NCBI GenBank assembly: GCA_905212635.1
Contig: CAJMFH010000013.1
Span: 4,136-68,135, forward strand
Direction of reading: 5' to 3'
Source of the DNA: an uncultured Lachnoclostridium sp.
GTDB taxonomy: Bacteria; Bacillota; Clostridia; Lachnospirales; Lachnospiraceae
DNA: 64,000 nucleotides
Shown here: positions 9,074-17,117 of the stretch, piece by piece
How the letters are laid out: each line of letters starts with the position of its first letter
Numbering within the stretch: position 1 is the stretch's first letter
Translations under genes and position numbers: made by a program
The notes under the pieces: generated by a model
The model's input: only the letters and a program-made list of their open reading frames with translations
Database searches by the model: none
What the model was told of the DNA's origin: nothing

Positions 9074-9130
9074 TTGACAAAAATAGGTCGGCGTCCTATA
9101 CTCATAATCGTGCAACATAACACTGTTATG
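9074..9130 (+). promoter_or_regulatory. ABC-operon promoter with operator-like palindrome
   Basis: TTGACA (9074-9079), exactly 17 bases, TATACT (9097-9102). GAGTAT just upstream of the -35 and ATACTC at the -10 form an inverted pair. A perfect palindrome CATAACA-C-TGTTATG lies at 9116-9130, just after the expected start of transcription, a typical repressor position. Which protein binds is unknown; the divergent AraC regulator is the first candidate. Confidence 0.65.
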
Positions 9131-9196
9131 GAATGAGAACTACGTGTCAAAACCAGTAGAAGATATTTCTCAAAAAGTTTAAGGAGGGTTTTGAAA

Positions 9197-10987
9197 ATGG
9201 CGAAAAATGCAGAGGCAAAACAAAAACCGATTCAGCAGTTGTTTGAGTATGCCGGAAATTTTAAGTACCTGACAATTGCGTCATGGATACTCGCCGTGAT
9301 AAGTGCATTTGCGGCACTTGTCCCATTTTATTTTATTTGGTGTCTGATCAAAGAAGTGCTGCGTGTGGCACCGGATTATGGAGCAGCACAGAATTTATCG
9401 TTTTATGGATGGAGTGCCGTCGGAACAGCGGTGCTCGCCATGTTGATTTACATAGGAGCATTGATCTGCTCGCATCTGTCTGCATTCCGCGTGCAGGCCA
9501 ATATGCGCTCGCAGCTTATGCGTCATATTTTATCACTTCCGCTTGGGTTTATGGAAGAAGAGGGGAGTGGTAAAATTCGGAAAATTGTAAATGAGTCCAG
9601 TGCGGCGACGGAAACCTATATCGCGCACCAGCTGCCGGATAAATGTGTCGCTTTCGCTACTCCGGTAGGACTTGCGATCCTTCTTCTTATCTTTGACTGG
9701 AGGCTCGGACTTCTGTGTCTGATCCCTGTCGTTGCTGCGTTTGCTGTCATGAGTACCATGATGGGAGAAAACATGAAAAAGAAGATGGAAGAGTATCAAA
9801 ATTCATTGGAAGAAATGTCCAATGAAGCGGTGGAATATGTCCGTGGAATCCCTGTTGTAAAAACGTTTGGACAGTCGGTATTTTCCTTTAAAAGATTTCA
9901 GAATTCCATCAAAAAATATGAAAAATGGGTGATTTCTTATACCAAAGATCTTCGGATACCAATGATGGGATATACGGTGGGAATTAACTCGGTGTTTGCC
10001 ATTCTGATCGCAGCAGCTTACCTGTTTGGCGGAGTAAAGAGCGGAGTGGCAGATACGACTTTCCTGCTTAATTTGATGTTCTACATCATTATTACACCAA
10101 TCATCACGGTCACATTGACAAAGATGATGTATGCAGGTGAAAATACAATGATCGTGGAAGATTCCTTGAAGCGTATCGACAGTATTCTGGAGCGCCAGCC
10201 GCTTTCGGAGACACAGAAAAAAGAACAGCCAAAAGATACTTCGATCCGTTTTGAAAATGTTTCGTTCCGTTATGAAGGCGCGGTAAAAGATGCGCTGCAC
10301 GACATCAATCTGGATATCAAAGCAGGTGAGCAGGTGGCATTTGTCGGACCATCCGGCGGTGGAAAAACGACCTTAGCGCGTCTGATCGCAAGATTTGCAG
10401 ATGCAACGGAAGGAAAAATAAAGATTGGCGGAGTAGATGTTAAAAATATAGATCCGAAAGAACTTATGGATACCGTATCGTTTGTATTTCAGGACAGCCG
10501 TCTTTTGAAAATGTCAATTTTTGAAAATGTACGTATGGGCAAAAAAGATGCGACCCGTGAAGAAGTAATGGAAGCACTGAAAAATGCACAATGCGAAGAT
10601 ATTATTGAAAAACTGCCGGACGGCATTGACACCGTGATTGGTTCCAAAGGAACGTATCTCTCAGGAGGAGAAGCACAGCGTATTTCTATCGCCAGAGCTA
10701 TGCTGAAAAATGCACCGATTCTGATCTTAGACGAGGCAACCGCTTTTGCAGATCCGGACAATGAAGCAAAAGTACAGGCGGCATTTACCAAACTTTCTCA
10801 GGGAAAGACGGTGATCATGATCGCTCACAGACTTTCTTCCGTAGTCGGAGTAGACCGGATCTGTGTACTCAAAGAGGGAGAAATTTGTCAGAGCGGCAAA
10901 CATGAAGAACTGGAAAAAGCAGATGGATTGTACGCACATATGTGGGGAGAATACAATAAATCGGTATGCTGGAAGGTAGGTGTGTGA
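9197..10987 (+). CDS. ABC transporter, fused membrane/ATPase half (siderophore-type, YbtP/Q- or IrtA/B-like)
   Basis: A 596-residue type IV half-transporter: six membrane segments in the first 330 residues, then an ATPase domain with Walker A GPSGGGKTT, signature LSGGEAQRISIARA and Walker B ILILDEATAFADPDNE. The AFADP after the Walker B glutamate, instead of ASLD, is common in exporter-fold siderophore importers. ATG 9197 is well spaced from AAGGAGGG at 9181; the TTG at 9191 is too close. It overlaps closely with the partner gene (1 base between stop and ATG), so the two probably form a heterodimer. The iron-siderophore role is inference from subfamily and the AraC neighbour; multidrug export is the alternative. 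Confidence 0.85.
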   Translation: MAKNAEAKQKPIQQLFEYAGNFKYLTIASWILAVISAFAALVPFYFIWCLIKEVLRVAPDYGAAQNLSFYGWSAVGTAVLAMLIYIGALICSHLSAFRVQANMRSQLMRHILSLPLGFMEEEGSGKIRKIVNESSAATETYIAHQLPDKCVAFATPVGLAILLLIFDWRLGLLCLIPVVAAFAVMSTMMGENMKKKMEEYQNSLEEMSNEAVEYVRGIPVVKTFGQSVFSFKRFQNSIKKYEKWVISYTKDLRIPMMGYTVGINSVFAILIAAAYLFGGVKSGVADTTFLLNLMFYIIITPIITVTLTKMMYAGENTMIVEDSLKRIDSILERQPLSETQKKEQPKDTSIRFENVSFRYEGAVKDALHDINLDIKAGEQVAFVGPSGGGKTTLARLIARFADATEGKIKIGGVDVKNIDPKELMDTVSFVFQDSRLLKMSIFENVRMGKKDATREEVMEALKNAQCEDIIEKLPDGIDTVIGSKGTYLSGGEAQRISIARAMLKNAPILILDEATAFADPDNEAKVQAAFTKLSQGKTVIMIAHRLSSVVGVDRICVLKEGEICQSGKHEELEKADGLYAHMWGEYNKSVCWKVGV

Positions 10988-10988
10988 C

Positions 10989-12722
10989 ATGAAGTTAAAA
11001 GAAACATTGATGCATAAGTGTGCCCTTTCCGAACAGGGTGCCAAAGACATGATTAAGGCATTTGTATCGGTTACGGTATCGAATTTGGTTCTTATGGTGC
11101 CGATCGCTCTTTTGTACTATATGGTAAAAGATTATATGGAAGGAAAACTTGCCGGAAAAGGCATCTGGTATGTGGCAGGAATTTTGCTTACATTTGCTTT
11201 GATCGCCGTTACTACATATATTCAGTACAACGCGACATTTCTGGCAACGTATATTGAGAGTGGAGTAAGACGAATTACGCTGGCTGAGAAATTAAGAAAG
11301 ATCCCACTTTCCTTTTTCGGCAAAAAGGATCTGTCTGATCTTACCAGTACGATCATGGCGGACTGTGCCCAGATGGAAACGGCATCGTCGCATTTTGTTC
11401 CGGAACTTGTCGGAGCCTGTATCTCGACAACAATCGTTGCCATCGGATTATTTTTCTTTGACTGGCGTATGGCAATTGCAGCACTTTGGGTACTGCCAAT
11501 TTCCTTTATTATTGTAGCATGTTCCGGAAAAGTGCAGAGAAGTTTAAACAAAAAACAGATGGATCTGAAAATGGCATGTGCCGACGGAATCCAGGAAGGT
11601 CTTGAAAGTGCGAGAGATCTTCGTGCCTATAATTCTCAGGAAGATTATATGGAAGGATTGGATGAAAAGATCAAAGCGGTCGAAAAGCATGCAATTGTTA
11701 CGGAACTCGGAACGGCTGTTTTTGTAGGAAGTTCCCAGATGATCTTGAAACTTGGCATCGGAACGGTGGCATTGGTAGGGGGAATCCTGCTTGCCAAAGG
11801 AGAACTGGATGTCATTACATTTTTCATGTTTCTGATGGTGGTATCAAGAATTTACGATCCAATGCAGGTGTCGCTTCAAAATCTGGCAGCAATCATTGCA
11901 ACCGGTGTACAGAGCAGCCGTTTGGATGAAATCCTGTCTCACGAGGTACAGGAAGGTACCCGGAAAATGGATAACAAAGGCTATGACATTGAATTTTCCA
12001 ATGTCGGATTTTCCTATGAAAGTGGCGAAACCGTATTAAAAGATGTGTCCTTTGTGGCAAAACAAGGCGAAGTTACGGCATTGATCGGACCATCCGGGGG
12101 TGGAAAAACGACCGTGTCCCGTCTGGCTTCCCGTTTCTGGGATGTCAATCAGGGAACCATCACGGTAGGCGGCATGGACATTTCCAAAATTGATCCCGAG
12201 ACATTGATGTCATTATACTCGATCGTATTCCAGGATGTAACTTTGTTCAACAATACGGTGATGGAAAATATCCGTATCGGAAAAATGGATGCAACGGATG
12301 AAGAAGTAATTGCGGCAGCCAAACTTGCGCATTGTGATGAATTTGCAGAAAAACTTGCGGATGGCTGGAATACAATGATTGGCGAAAATGGTTCGGAACT
12401 TTCCGGAGGAGAAAGACAGCGAATCTCAATCGCGCGTGCCTTCCTGAAAGACGCTCCGATCATCCTTCTCGACGAGGCAACGGCTTCACTCGATGTAGAT
12501 AACGAAACGATGATTCAGGAATCCCTGTCCCGCCTCATCAAAGATAAGACGGTTATGATCATTGCGCATCGTATGCGTACAGTCGCCGATGCCGATAAGA
12601 TCATCGTATTAAAAGACGGTACGGTGGCAGAAAGCGGAAGTCCCGCAGAACTGGAAAAGCAGGGTGGAATTTATGCCAATATGGTTAAGACCCAGCTTCT
12701 TGCCAGAGACTGGAAGTTGTAA
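10989..12722 (+). CDS. ABC transporter, partner half-transporter
   Basis: A 577-residue half-transporter that should pair with the preceding one. The N-terminus (LSEQGAKDMIKAFVSVTVSNLVLMVP) resembles the YbtP/IrtA-type membrane domain. The ATPase domain has GPSGGGKTTVSR, LSGGERQRISIARAF and the canonical ILLDEATASLDVDNE, so this half carries the conventional catalytic site while its partner deviates. ATG 10989 follows the upstream TGA by 1 base, implying translational coupling. A hairpin terminator follows at 12764. Confidence 0.86.
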   Translation: MKLKETLMHKCALSEQGAKDMIKAFVSVTVSNLVLMVPIALLYYMVKDYMEGKLAGKGIWYVAGILLTFALIAVTTYIQYNATFLATYIESGVRRITLAEKLRKIPLSFFGKKDLSDLTSTIMADCAQMETASSHFVPELVGACISTTIVAIGLFFFDWRMAIAALWVLPISFIIVACSGKVQRSLNKKQMDLKMACADGIQEGLESARDLRAYNSQEDYMEGLDEKIKAVEKHAIVTELGTAVFVGSSQMILKLGIGTVALVGGILLAKGELDVITFFMFLMVVSRIYDPMQVSLQNLAAIIATGVQSSRLDEILSHEVQEGTRKMDNKGYDIEFSNVGFSYESGETVLKDVSFVAKQGEVTALIGPSGGGKTTVSRLASRFWDVNQGTITVGGMDISKIDPETLMSLYSIVFQDVTLFNNTVMENIRIGKMDATDEEVIAAAKLAHCDEFAEKLADGWNTMIGENGSELSGGERQRISIARAFLKDAPIILLDEATASLDVDNETMIQESLSRLIKDKTVMIIAHRMRTVADADKIIVLKDGTVAESGSPAELEKQGGIYANMVKTQLLARDWKL

Positions 12723-12763
12723 TATATGGAAAGTGTGTAGGAAAACTTGAAAGAGTACTAAGA

Positions 12764-12816
12764 AAAAAGAGCAGTCTTGCTATAGCTTCAAACTATGGCA
12801 AACTGCTCTTTTTATA
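12764..12816 (+). terminator. Rho-independent terminator after the ABC operon
   Basis: AAAGAGCAGT pairs with ACTGCTCTTT across a loop of about 27 bases that has its own short internal pairing, followed by TTTTTAT. It ends the ABC transcript directly upstream of the next promoter. Confidence 0.8.
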
Positions 12817-12819
12817 TAT

Positions 12820-12866
12820 TTTACAGTTGAGGTGTTTGTACTTATAATGAAATCAGTTAATTAACT
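12820..12866 (+). promoter_or_regulatory. Promoter of the MetE-like gene with start-site palindrome
   Basis: TTTACA (12820-12825), 17 bases, TATAAT (12843-12848). The perfect 12-bp palindrome AGTTAATTAACT (12855-12866) covers the predicted transcription start and could be an operator. No SAM riboswitch or T-box is seen between it and the gene (27-base gap). Confidence 0.65.
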
Positions 12867-12892
12867 AGACTATAAGAAATGGAGAAGATAAT

Positions 12893-14008
12893 ATGAGTAC
12901 ATTAAAGACACCTTTTCGTTATGATTTTGTAGGAAGTTTTTTAAGACCACAGGCGCTGAAAGAAGCGAAAGCAGCTTATCAGGATGGTAAGATAAGCAAA
13001 GAAGAATTTGATAAAGTAGTGAATGAAGAAATAAATAAAGTCGTTGCCAAACAGAAAGAATTAGGATTCCATGTTATTACAGACGGGGAATTCCGAAGAA
13101 CGTTCTGGCATCTTGATTTCATGTGGGGATTTGAAGGCGTTGCCCATGAAAATACGGGTAACGGCGTGAAGTTTGATGCAGAACTGGCAGTACTTGACGA
13201 CACGTATCTGGTTGGAAAAATAAAGCCAAAAGCGCATCCCTTTGTAGAATATTTTAAATATTTAAAACAATTTGAGGATGAAAATACGGTTGCAAAATAT
13301 ACGATCCCGGCTCCGGCACAGATGTATCAGCAGCTTATTGTACCGGCAAATTATGAATCAACTAGAAAATTTTATGCAACCGATGAGAAACTGATCCGGG
13401 ATATCGGAACCGCCTATCAGAATGTGATTAAACAATTTTATGATGCCGGATGCCGCAATCTCCAGTTTGATGATTGTACCTGGGGAGCAATTGTCGGAGA
13501 TGCCGCAAAACTCAGATATAAATCGCTGGGAATTGATCTTGATGAAGTAAAGTCAAAACTGCTTGCTGTCAATAATCTTGCCCTTGAAGGAAAACCGGAA
13601 GATATGGTGATTACATCACATATTTGCAGAGGAAATTATCATTCTACATTTTTTGCAAGTGGTGCCTATGATTCTGTCGCAGATTACGTATTTGCCAAGG
13701 AAAATGTGGATGCACTTTTCCTGGAATACGACGATGAGAGATCCGGAGGTTTTGCCCCGCTTGCGAAAGTTTCCGGAGATAAGAAAATTGTGCTGGGTCT
13801 TATTACGACAAAATCGCCGGTATTAGAAGATAAAAAAGCGGTGATCGAAAGAATCCACGAGGCAGCGAAATATGTTCCGCTTGACCGCTTATGCTTAAGC
13901 CCACAGTGTGGATTTGCTTCCTGTGAAATAGGAAACAAACTTACGGAAGACGAGCAGTGGGCAAAATTGAAACTGGTAAAAGAAATCGCCGAAGAAGTTT
14001 GGGGATAA
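12893..14008 (+). CDS. MetE C-terminal-like methyltransferase (cobalamin-independent methionine synthase family)
   Basis: A 371-residue protein corresponding to the catalytic half of MetE, as in the YxjG/YxjH group. The zinc-binding residues are visible in SHICRGN (His and Cys), in the downstream FLEYDDERSGGF glutamate, and in LSPQCGFAS (Cys). The N-terminus FVGSFLRPQALKEA is typical of the group. Full-length MetE has about 750 residues; this short form lacks the N-terminal barrel and may use another methyl donor. It probably makes methionine from homocysteine, but the donor is unknown. Single gene with its own promoter. Confidence 0.85.
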   Translation: MSTLKTPFRYDFVGSFLRPQALKEAKAAYQDGKISKEEFDKVVNEEINKVVAKQKELGFHVITDGEFRRTFWHLDFMWGFEGVAHENTGNGVKFDAELAVLDDTYLVGKIKPKAHPFVEYFKYLKQFEDENTVAKYTIPAPAQMYQQLIVPANYESTRKFYATDEKLIRDIGTAYQNVIKQFYDAGCRNLQFDDCTWGAIVGDAAKLRYKSLGIDLDEVKSKLLAVNNLALEGKPEDMVITSHICRGNYHSTFFASGAYDSVADYVFAKENVDALFLEYDDERSGGFAPLAKVSGDKKIVLGLITTKSPVLEDKKAVIERIHEAAKYVPLDRLCLSPQCGFASCEIGNKLTEDEQWAKLKLVKEIAEEVWG

Positions 14009-14013
14009 ATAGT

Positions 14014-14051
14014 AAAACACACACCGATTTCCGGGAGGAGATTGGTGTGTG
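14014..14051 (-). terminator. Hairpin between convergent genes, probable terminator for the minus-strand ATPase gene
   Basis: CACACACCGAT (14018-14028) pairs with ATTGGTGTGTG (14041-14051). On the minus strand the hairpin is followed by TTTTAC; on the plus strand there is no T-run. Hence it mainly serves the gene at 14062-15384. Confidence 0.5.
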
Positions 14052-14061
14052 CTTGAATGTG

Positions 14062-15384
14062 CTAGTTAGTTTCTAAAAGCCAATCGATGATATTTTGTGA
14101 TTCAATGCCATCAAAGGAATTTTCTAAGCCGGGATCCAAAGATAATATTAACTTTCTGTAATTATCACGTATTTTTTGAAGAGGTGCTAATTCCCTTTTC
14201 CGCACATCTTCATTTAACATAGATTCGGTAACTTGAATATATAATTTTTCATCAGCTTTTGTGGCAATGAAATCAATTTCCAGCTTGTCTATTTTACCAA
14301 TAGCAACATCGTATCCGCGCCTCATTAATTCAAGAAAAATTACATTTTCCAAGATGTGCCCACTGTCTCTGTTGCGGTAACCTAAAAGGTAGTTACGTAA
14401 TCCAATATCTACAATATAATATTTACCGAGAGTACGTAATAGTTCTTTTCCTTTTATGTCAAAACGTTTTATATCATAGAAAAAATAACTTTCGATAAGC
14501 GCATTGATGTACGCCTGAACAGTGTGAACACTAGGCTTTCCGCGTCTTTTCGATTCCTCTAGCAACCCTTCATTGGTAAGAATATTGCCGATAGAAGTAG
14601 CAGAAATATTACTGCCTATATTATCAGCGAGGAATAGAACAATTTTGCGAAGCAGAACGGAATCCGTGAGCTGTCTTTGTCCCCCGCGTTTTTCTCGTTC
14701 TAATATATCACGGATTACTACGGTCGAGTAAATGCCGTCTAAAAGAGCCAGAGCCTTTTCTTGGTCTAATCCTATATCTGAAATTCCGGGCATTCCTCCA
14801 AATTGCAGATAAGCTTGGAATACTTGTCTGGAGTCACAGGGACTACCGGATTTATCAAATAACGATATCGCCTTCCTGCCTAGAAAATTTTCAGATTCTT
14901 TTATAGAAAAATTATGAAAATCTAAAAACTCTTTAAAGGAGAGTGGAAGCATTTTTATCTCCACACATCGGCCGGAAAGATAGGTAGAGTACTCGGAAGA
15001 TAAAAGGTATGCATTGGAACCGGTAATATAAATATCACAGTCAAGATCCACGCGAAATGCGTTGACTGCATCTTCCCAAGAGGGAATCCGTTGTAATTCA
15101 TCAAAGAACAGGTACATTTTCTTTCCCACTGCTTTATGAGTTTGAACATAGTTATATACTTCTTCAGATGACATTTTTCTAAAATCAAAGGATTCAAAAT
15201 TCATTTCTAAAATCTGATCTTCTTGTATACCGGTTTCTATTAAATGTGAAATCATCAGTTTTAAGAGACTGGATTTACCACAACGCCGAATACCAGTGAT
15301 GACTTTGACTGGCTCGGTGTCTTGAAAGCCGATTAATTTATTTAGATAAGTGTCTCTTCTTTTTAAATTGGTTGATTTAAGCAT
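14062..15384 (-). CDS. AAA-type ATPase with DUF4143-like C-terminus
   Basis: A 440-residue P-loop ATPase: Walker A GIRRCGKSSLL (from residue 31), Walker B MYLFFDELQRIPSWE, and a C-terminal half ending in a nuclease-like segment (LEIDFIATKADEKLYIQVTESM). This is the widespread family of AAA ATPases with DUF4143, often found in many copies in Clostridia and sometimes suspected to be toxin- or mobile-element-linked; the function is unknown. ATG 15384 is preceded by GAGGTGATAG; the longer frame lacks a site and would run over the promoter. The E-I-D-F-I-A...Q-V segment resembles a PD-(D/E)XK core. Regulated through a palindrome over its -35 (15433-15460). Confidence 0.82.
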   Translation of the reverse strand: MLKSTNLKRRDTYLNKLIGFQDTEPVKVITGIRRCGKSSLLKLMISHLIETGIQEDQILEMNFESFDFRKMSSEEVYNYVQTHKAVGKKMYLFFDELQRIPSWEDAVNAFRVDLDCDIYITGSNAYLLSSEYSTYLSGRCVEIKMLPLSFKEFLDFHNFSIKESENFLGRKAISLFDKSGSPCDSRQVFQAYLQFGGMPGISDIGLDQEKALALLDGIYSTVVIRDILEREKRGGQRQLTDSVLLRKIVLFLADNIGSNISATSIGNILTNEGLLEESKRRGKPSVHTVQAYINALIESYFFYDIKRFDIKGKELLRTLGKYYIVDIGLRNYLLGYRNRDSGHILENVIFLELMRRGYDVAIGKIDKLEIDFIATKADEKLYIQVTESMLNEDVRKRELAPLQKIRDNYRKLILSLDPGLENSFDGIESQNIIDWLLETN

Positions 15385-15405
15385 ATCTATCACCTCACTA
15401 ACAAA

Positions 15406-15460
15406 ATCATAGCATAAAAATAAAAAAAAATCAAGTTTATGCCATTGATGGCATAAACTT
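15406..15460 (-). promoter_or_regulatory. Promoter and 12-bp inverted-repeat operator of the DUF4143 ATPase gene
   Basis: On the minus strand: TTGATT (15434-15429), 17 bases, TATGAT (15411-15406). A perfect inverted repeat, AAGTTTATGCCA (15433-15444), TTGA, TGGCATAAACTT (15449-15460), abuts and overlaps the -35 box by two bases. A dimeric regulator bound there would block or recruit RNA polymerase. No dedicated regulator gene is adjacent, so autoregulation or a distant regulator is possible. Confidence 0.7.
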
Positions 15461-15476
15461 TTGAAAATATATTGTT

Positions 15477-15644
15477 TTATGCTATCGGAACAAGAAAATA
15501 CGCGAGAAATTCCCAAGAAATACATATTTGCCATACTAGGCACAGTACCATCAAAATGAGACCACCCCATGTTTGGACAGGGTTGTCTTTTTGCAAACCT
15601 TTGTAAAATACAAAAAAGAATATCAATGCAAGCAAAACTCTCAT
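15477..15644 (-). CDS. Small hydrophobic two-segment membrane peptide, 55 residues
   Basis: The frame from ATG (15644) to TAA (15477) encodes 55 residues: MRVLLALIFFFVFYKGLQ, a short polar link with DNPVQTWGG, then LILMVLCLVWQICISWEFLAYF. That is two membrane helices with a tight turn. GAAAGGA lies about 12 bases upstream of the ATG, a longish spacing. It follows the anchored protein at 15684-16169 by 39 bases on the same strand, suggesting a two-gene operon. No family recognised. The frame overlaps no other gene, and its composition is strongly non-random, which favours a real gene. Confidence 0.5.
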   Translation of the reverse strand: MRVLLALIFFFVFYKGLQKDNPVQTWGGLILMVLCLVWQICISWEFLAYFLVPIA

Positions 15645-15683
15645 GATGTTATTGTTTCCTTTCGAGGTCGGTTAAATACGTTT

Positions 15684-16169
15684 CTATTTTGCAAAATTAA
15701 TTTCCTGAATTTCATTATTTATTTTAATCGTTTTATGTAAAGAATCATATAGGATAACCAATCCAAATATGCTATTTCCGGGATACATATAGTATGTGTA
15801 TGTAAAAGTTCCGGATTTATAATCTTCAGATTGCTCATAGGGGATAGGAAAAGCATTCTTTACAAAGTTCTCGTTCAGGTTGGAATAATCGTCTATTTCC
15901 TTTTCAGAATAACTTAATTCAGGGTTGATTTCATGTGTTTTCTTGTATTGCTCCAATTGTTTTGCTTGATATATTTTATTTAGATCAATGTTATGAAACT
16001 GAATGGTATCTTTTGTTATTGTGATGAAAGCATCGGGATATTGTTCAAAGTCCACAACCGGATAAGTTCCCTCAGTAATGGTTCCGTCTTTGATATAAAT
16101 GAGTTTAAAAGCAAACCCCAGTATAAAGAGTGCAAGAATAATAATTATAGCAAATTTGTATTTTTTCAT
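15684..16169 (-). CDS. Hypothetical membrane-anchored protein
   Basis: A 161-residue protein with one N-terminal membrane helix (FAIIIILALFILGFAFKLIYI, residues 6-26) and an outward-facing domain rich in Tyr and acidic residues. Not recognised. The lack of a lipobox suggests an uncleaved anchor. It is followed by a two-helix small membrane peptide, so the pair may form a membrane-associated unit. AGAAAGG lies about 13 bases before the ATG, a weak site. Confidence 0.65.
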   Translation of the reverse strand: MKKYKFAIIIILALFILGFAFKLIYIKDGTITEGTYPVVDFEQYPDAFITITKDTIQFHNIDLNKIYQAKQLEQYKKTHEINPELSYSEKEIDDYSNLNENFVKNAFPIPYEQSEDYKSGTFTYTYYMYPGNSIFGLVILYDSLHKTIKINNEIQEINFAK

Positions 16170-16279
16170 TGATTGTTTTTTACCTTTCTGTATGATTTCA
16201 AATAAGTTTCATCCAATATTTTACAATAAAGAAGCGGCCTAGTCAAGGGAAAGCAAAAACAATAAAAAATTTACACAAA

Positions 16280-16308
16280 TTGACAAGTAAAAATCAGGAT
16301 GGTATACT
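16280..16308 (+). promoter_or_regulatory. Promoter of the acetyltransferase/lipoprotein operon
   Basis: TTGACA (16280-16285), 17 bases, TATACT (16303-16308); start expected near 16315, about 30 bases before the ATG at 16346. The four downstream genes are spaced 25 to 36 bases apart with no terminator between them. Confidence 0.75.
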
Positions 16309-16345
16309 TGATTTTAGAAGGGAAGCGAAAAGAGGAAGTACAAAT

Positions 16346-17092
16346 ATGGATAAAAAATGCAAAGAAATAACATTAAAATATTACTCGAAATGGCTGGGAG
16401 AAGAAGCGGTGTTTGAAGAGAATCGCGGGAAAATAGTTCCTGTGTATTCGGAGGAGAGAAATCGAATCCAGCCGGGATATGGGCAGCCCTTTTCTCTGTA
16501 TGTTTTTTGCGGTGAGAATAAAATAATAATATCGTACGGCGATGTCTATAAAAAGGAAATACCGCATTTGGTTAAAAAAATATCAGATGAAATGCCGGTA
16601 GAACAAATAAAAACAGTAATGGAAGAAAGTTTTGGCAAGCAGGTCAATCAGAATATTAAATATGTATTTGACAAAATGTCAGATTTTGGAAATACCGCAG
16701 GACTCTTGGAGGATTCGGATTATGATAAGTATGAGAACTTTTTTAAAAGCAATAATCCGAATTGTTCCAATATCGATTGGTTACCGGAGTATTTTCAGGA
16801 AATGGTGCAGGAAAAAACATGTATTGGTATATTTGAACAAGAAGAACTGGCTTGCTGCACGGATGCTCCGACGATGCCGTTTATGAAAGAATTTGTACAG
16901 GAAATAGGCATTACAACCCTTGAAAAATACAGGAAAAGAGGGTATGCTTCCGAAGCGTGCAGCCGTTGCGTACAGGAAATTTTGAATCAGGGGAAAATTC
17001 CGTTATGGTCTACCGGTGTTCAAAATACCGCTTCGCAGAAGCTGGCAGAAAAAGTTGGTTTTACAAAGTTAGCGGATGTATTAAGCCTTTGA
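16346..17092 (+). CDS. GNAT-family N-acetyltransferase
   Basis: A 248-residue protein whose C-terminal part has the GNAT acetyl-CoA-binding pattern (TLEKYRKRGYASEACSRCVQEIL with the R/Q-x-x-G-x-A/S loop, then the closing NTASQKLAEKVGFTKL). The N-terminal 130 residues are unassigned. ATG 16346 has AGAGGAAG upstream; the longer frame to 16280 coincides with the promoter itself. It heads the operon with three lipoproteins; the substrate is unknown. Confidence 0.78.
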   Translation: MDKKCKEITLKYYSKWLGEEAVFEENRGKIVPVYSEERNRIQPGYGQPFSLYVFCGENKIIISYGDVYKKEIPHLVKKISDEMPVEQIKTVMEESFGKQVNQNIKYVFDKMSDFGNTAGLLEDSDYDKYENFFKSNNPNCSNIDWLPEYFQEMVQEKTCIGIFEQEELACCTDAPTMPFMKEFVQEIGITTLEKYRKRGYASEACSRCVQEILNQGKIPLWSTGVQNTASQKLAEKVGFTKLADVLSL

Positions 17093-17117
17093 TTGTGAAG
17101 GAAAAGAGGAGAACAAA

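Noticed and set aside
9197..12722. Multidrug ABC exporter of the BmrCD type
   Set aside because: Cannot be excluded, but the AFADP after Walker B in the first half, the form of the second membrane domain and the AraC neighbour fit the siderophore-type pair better.
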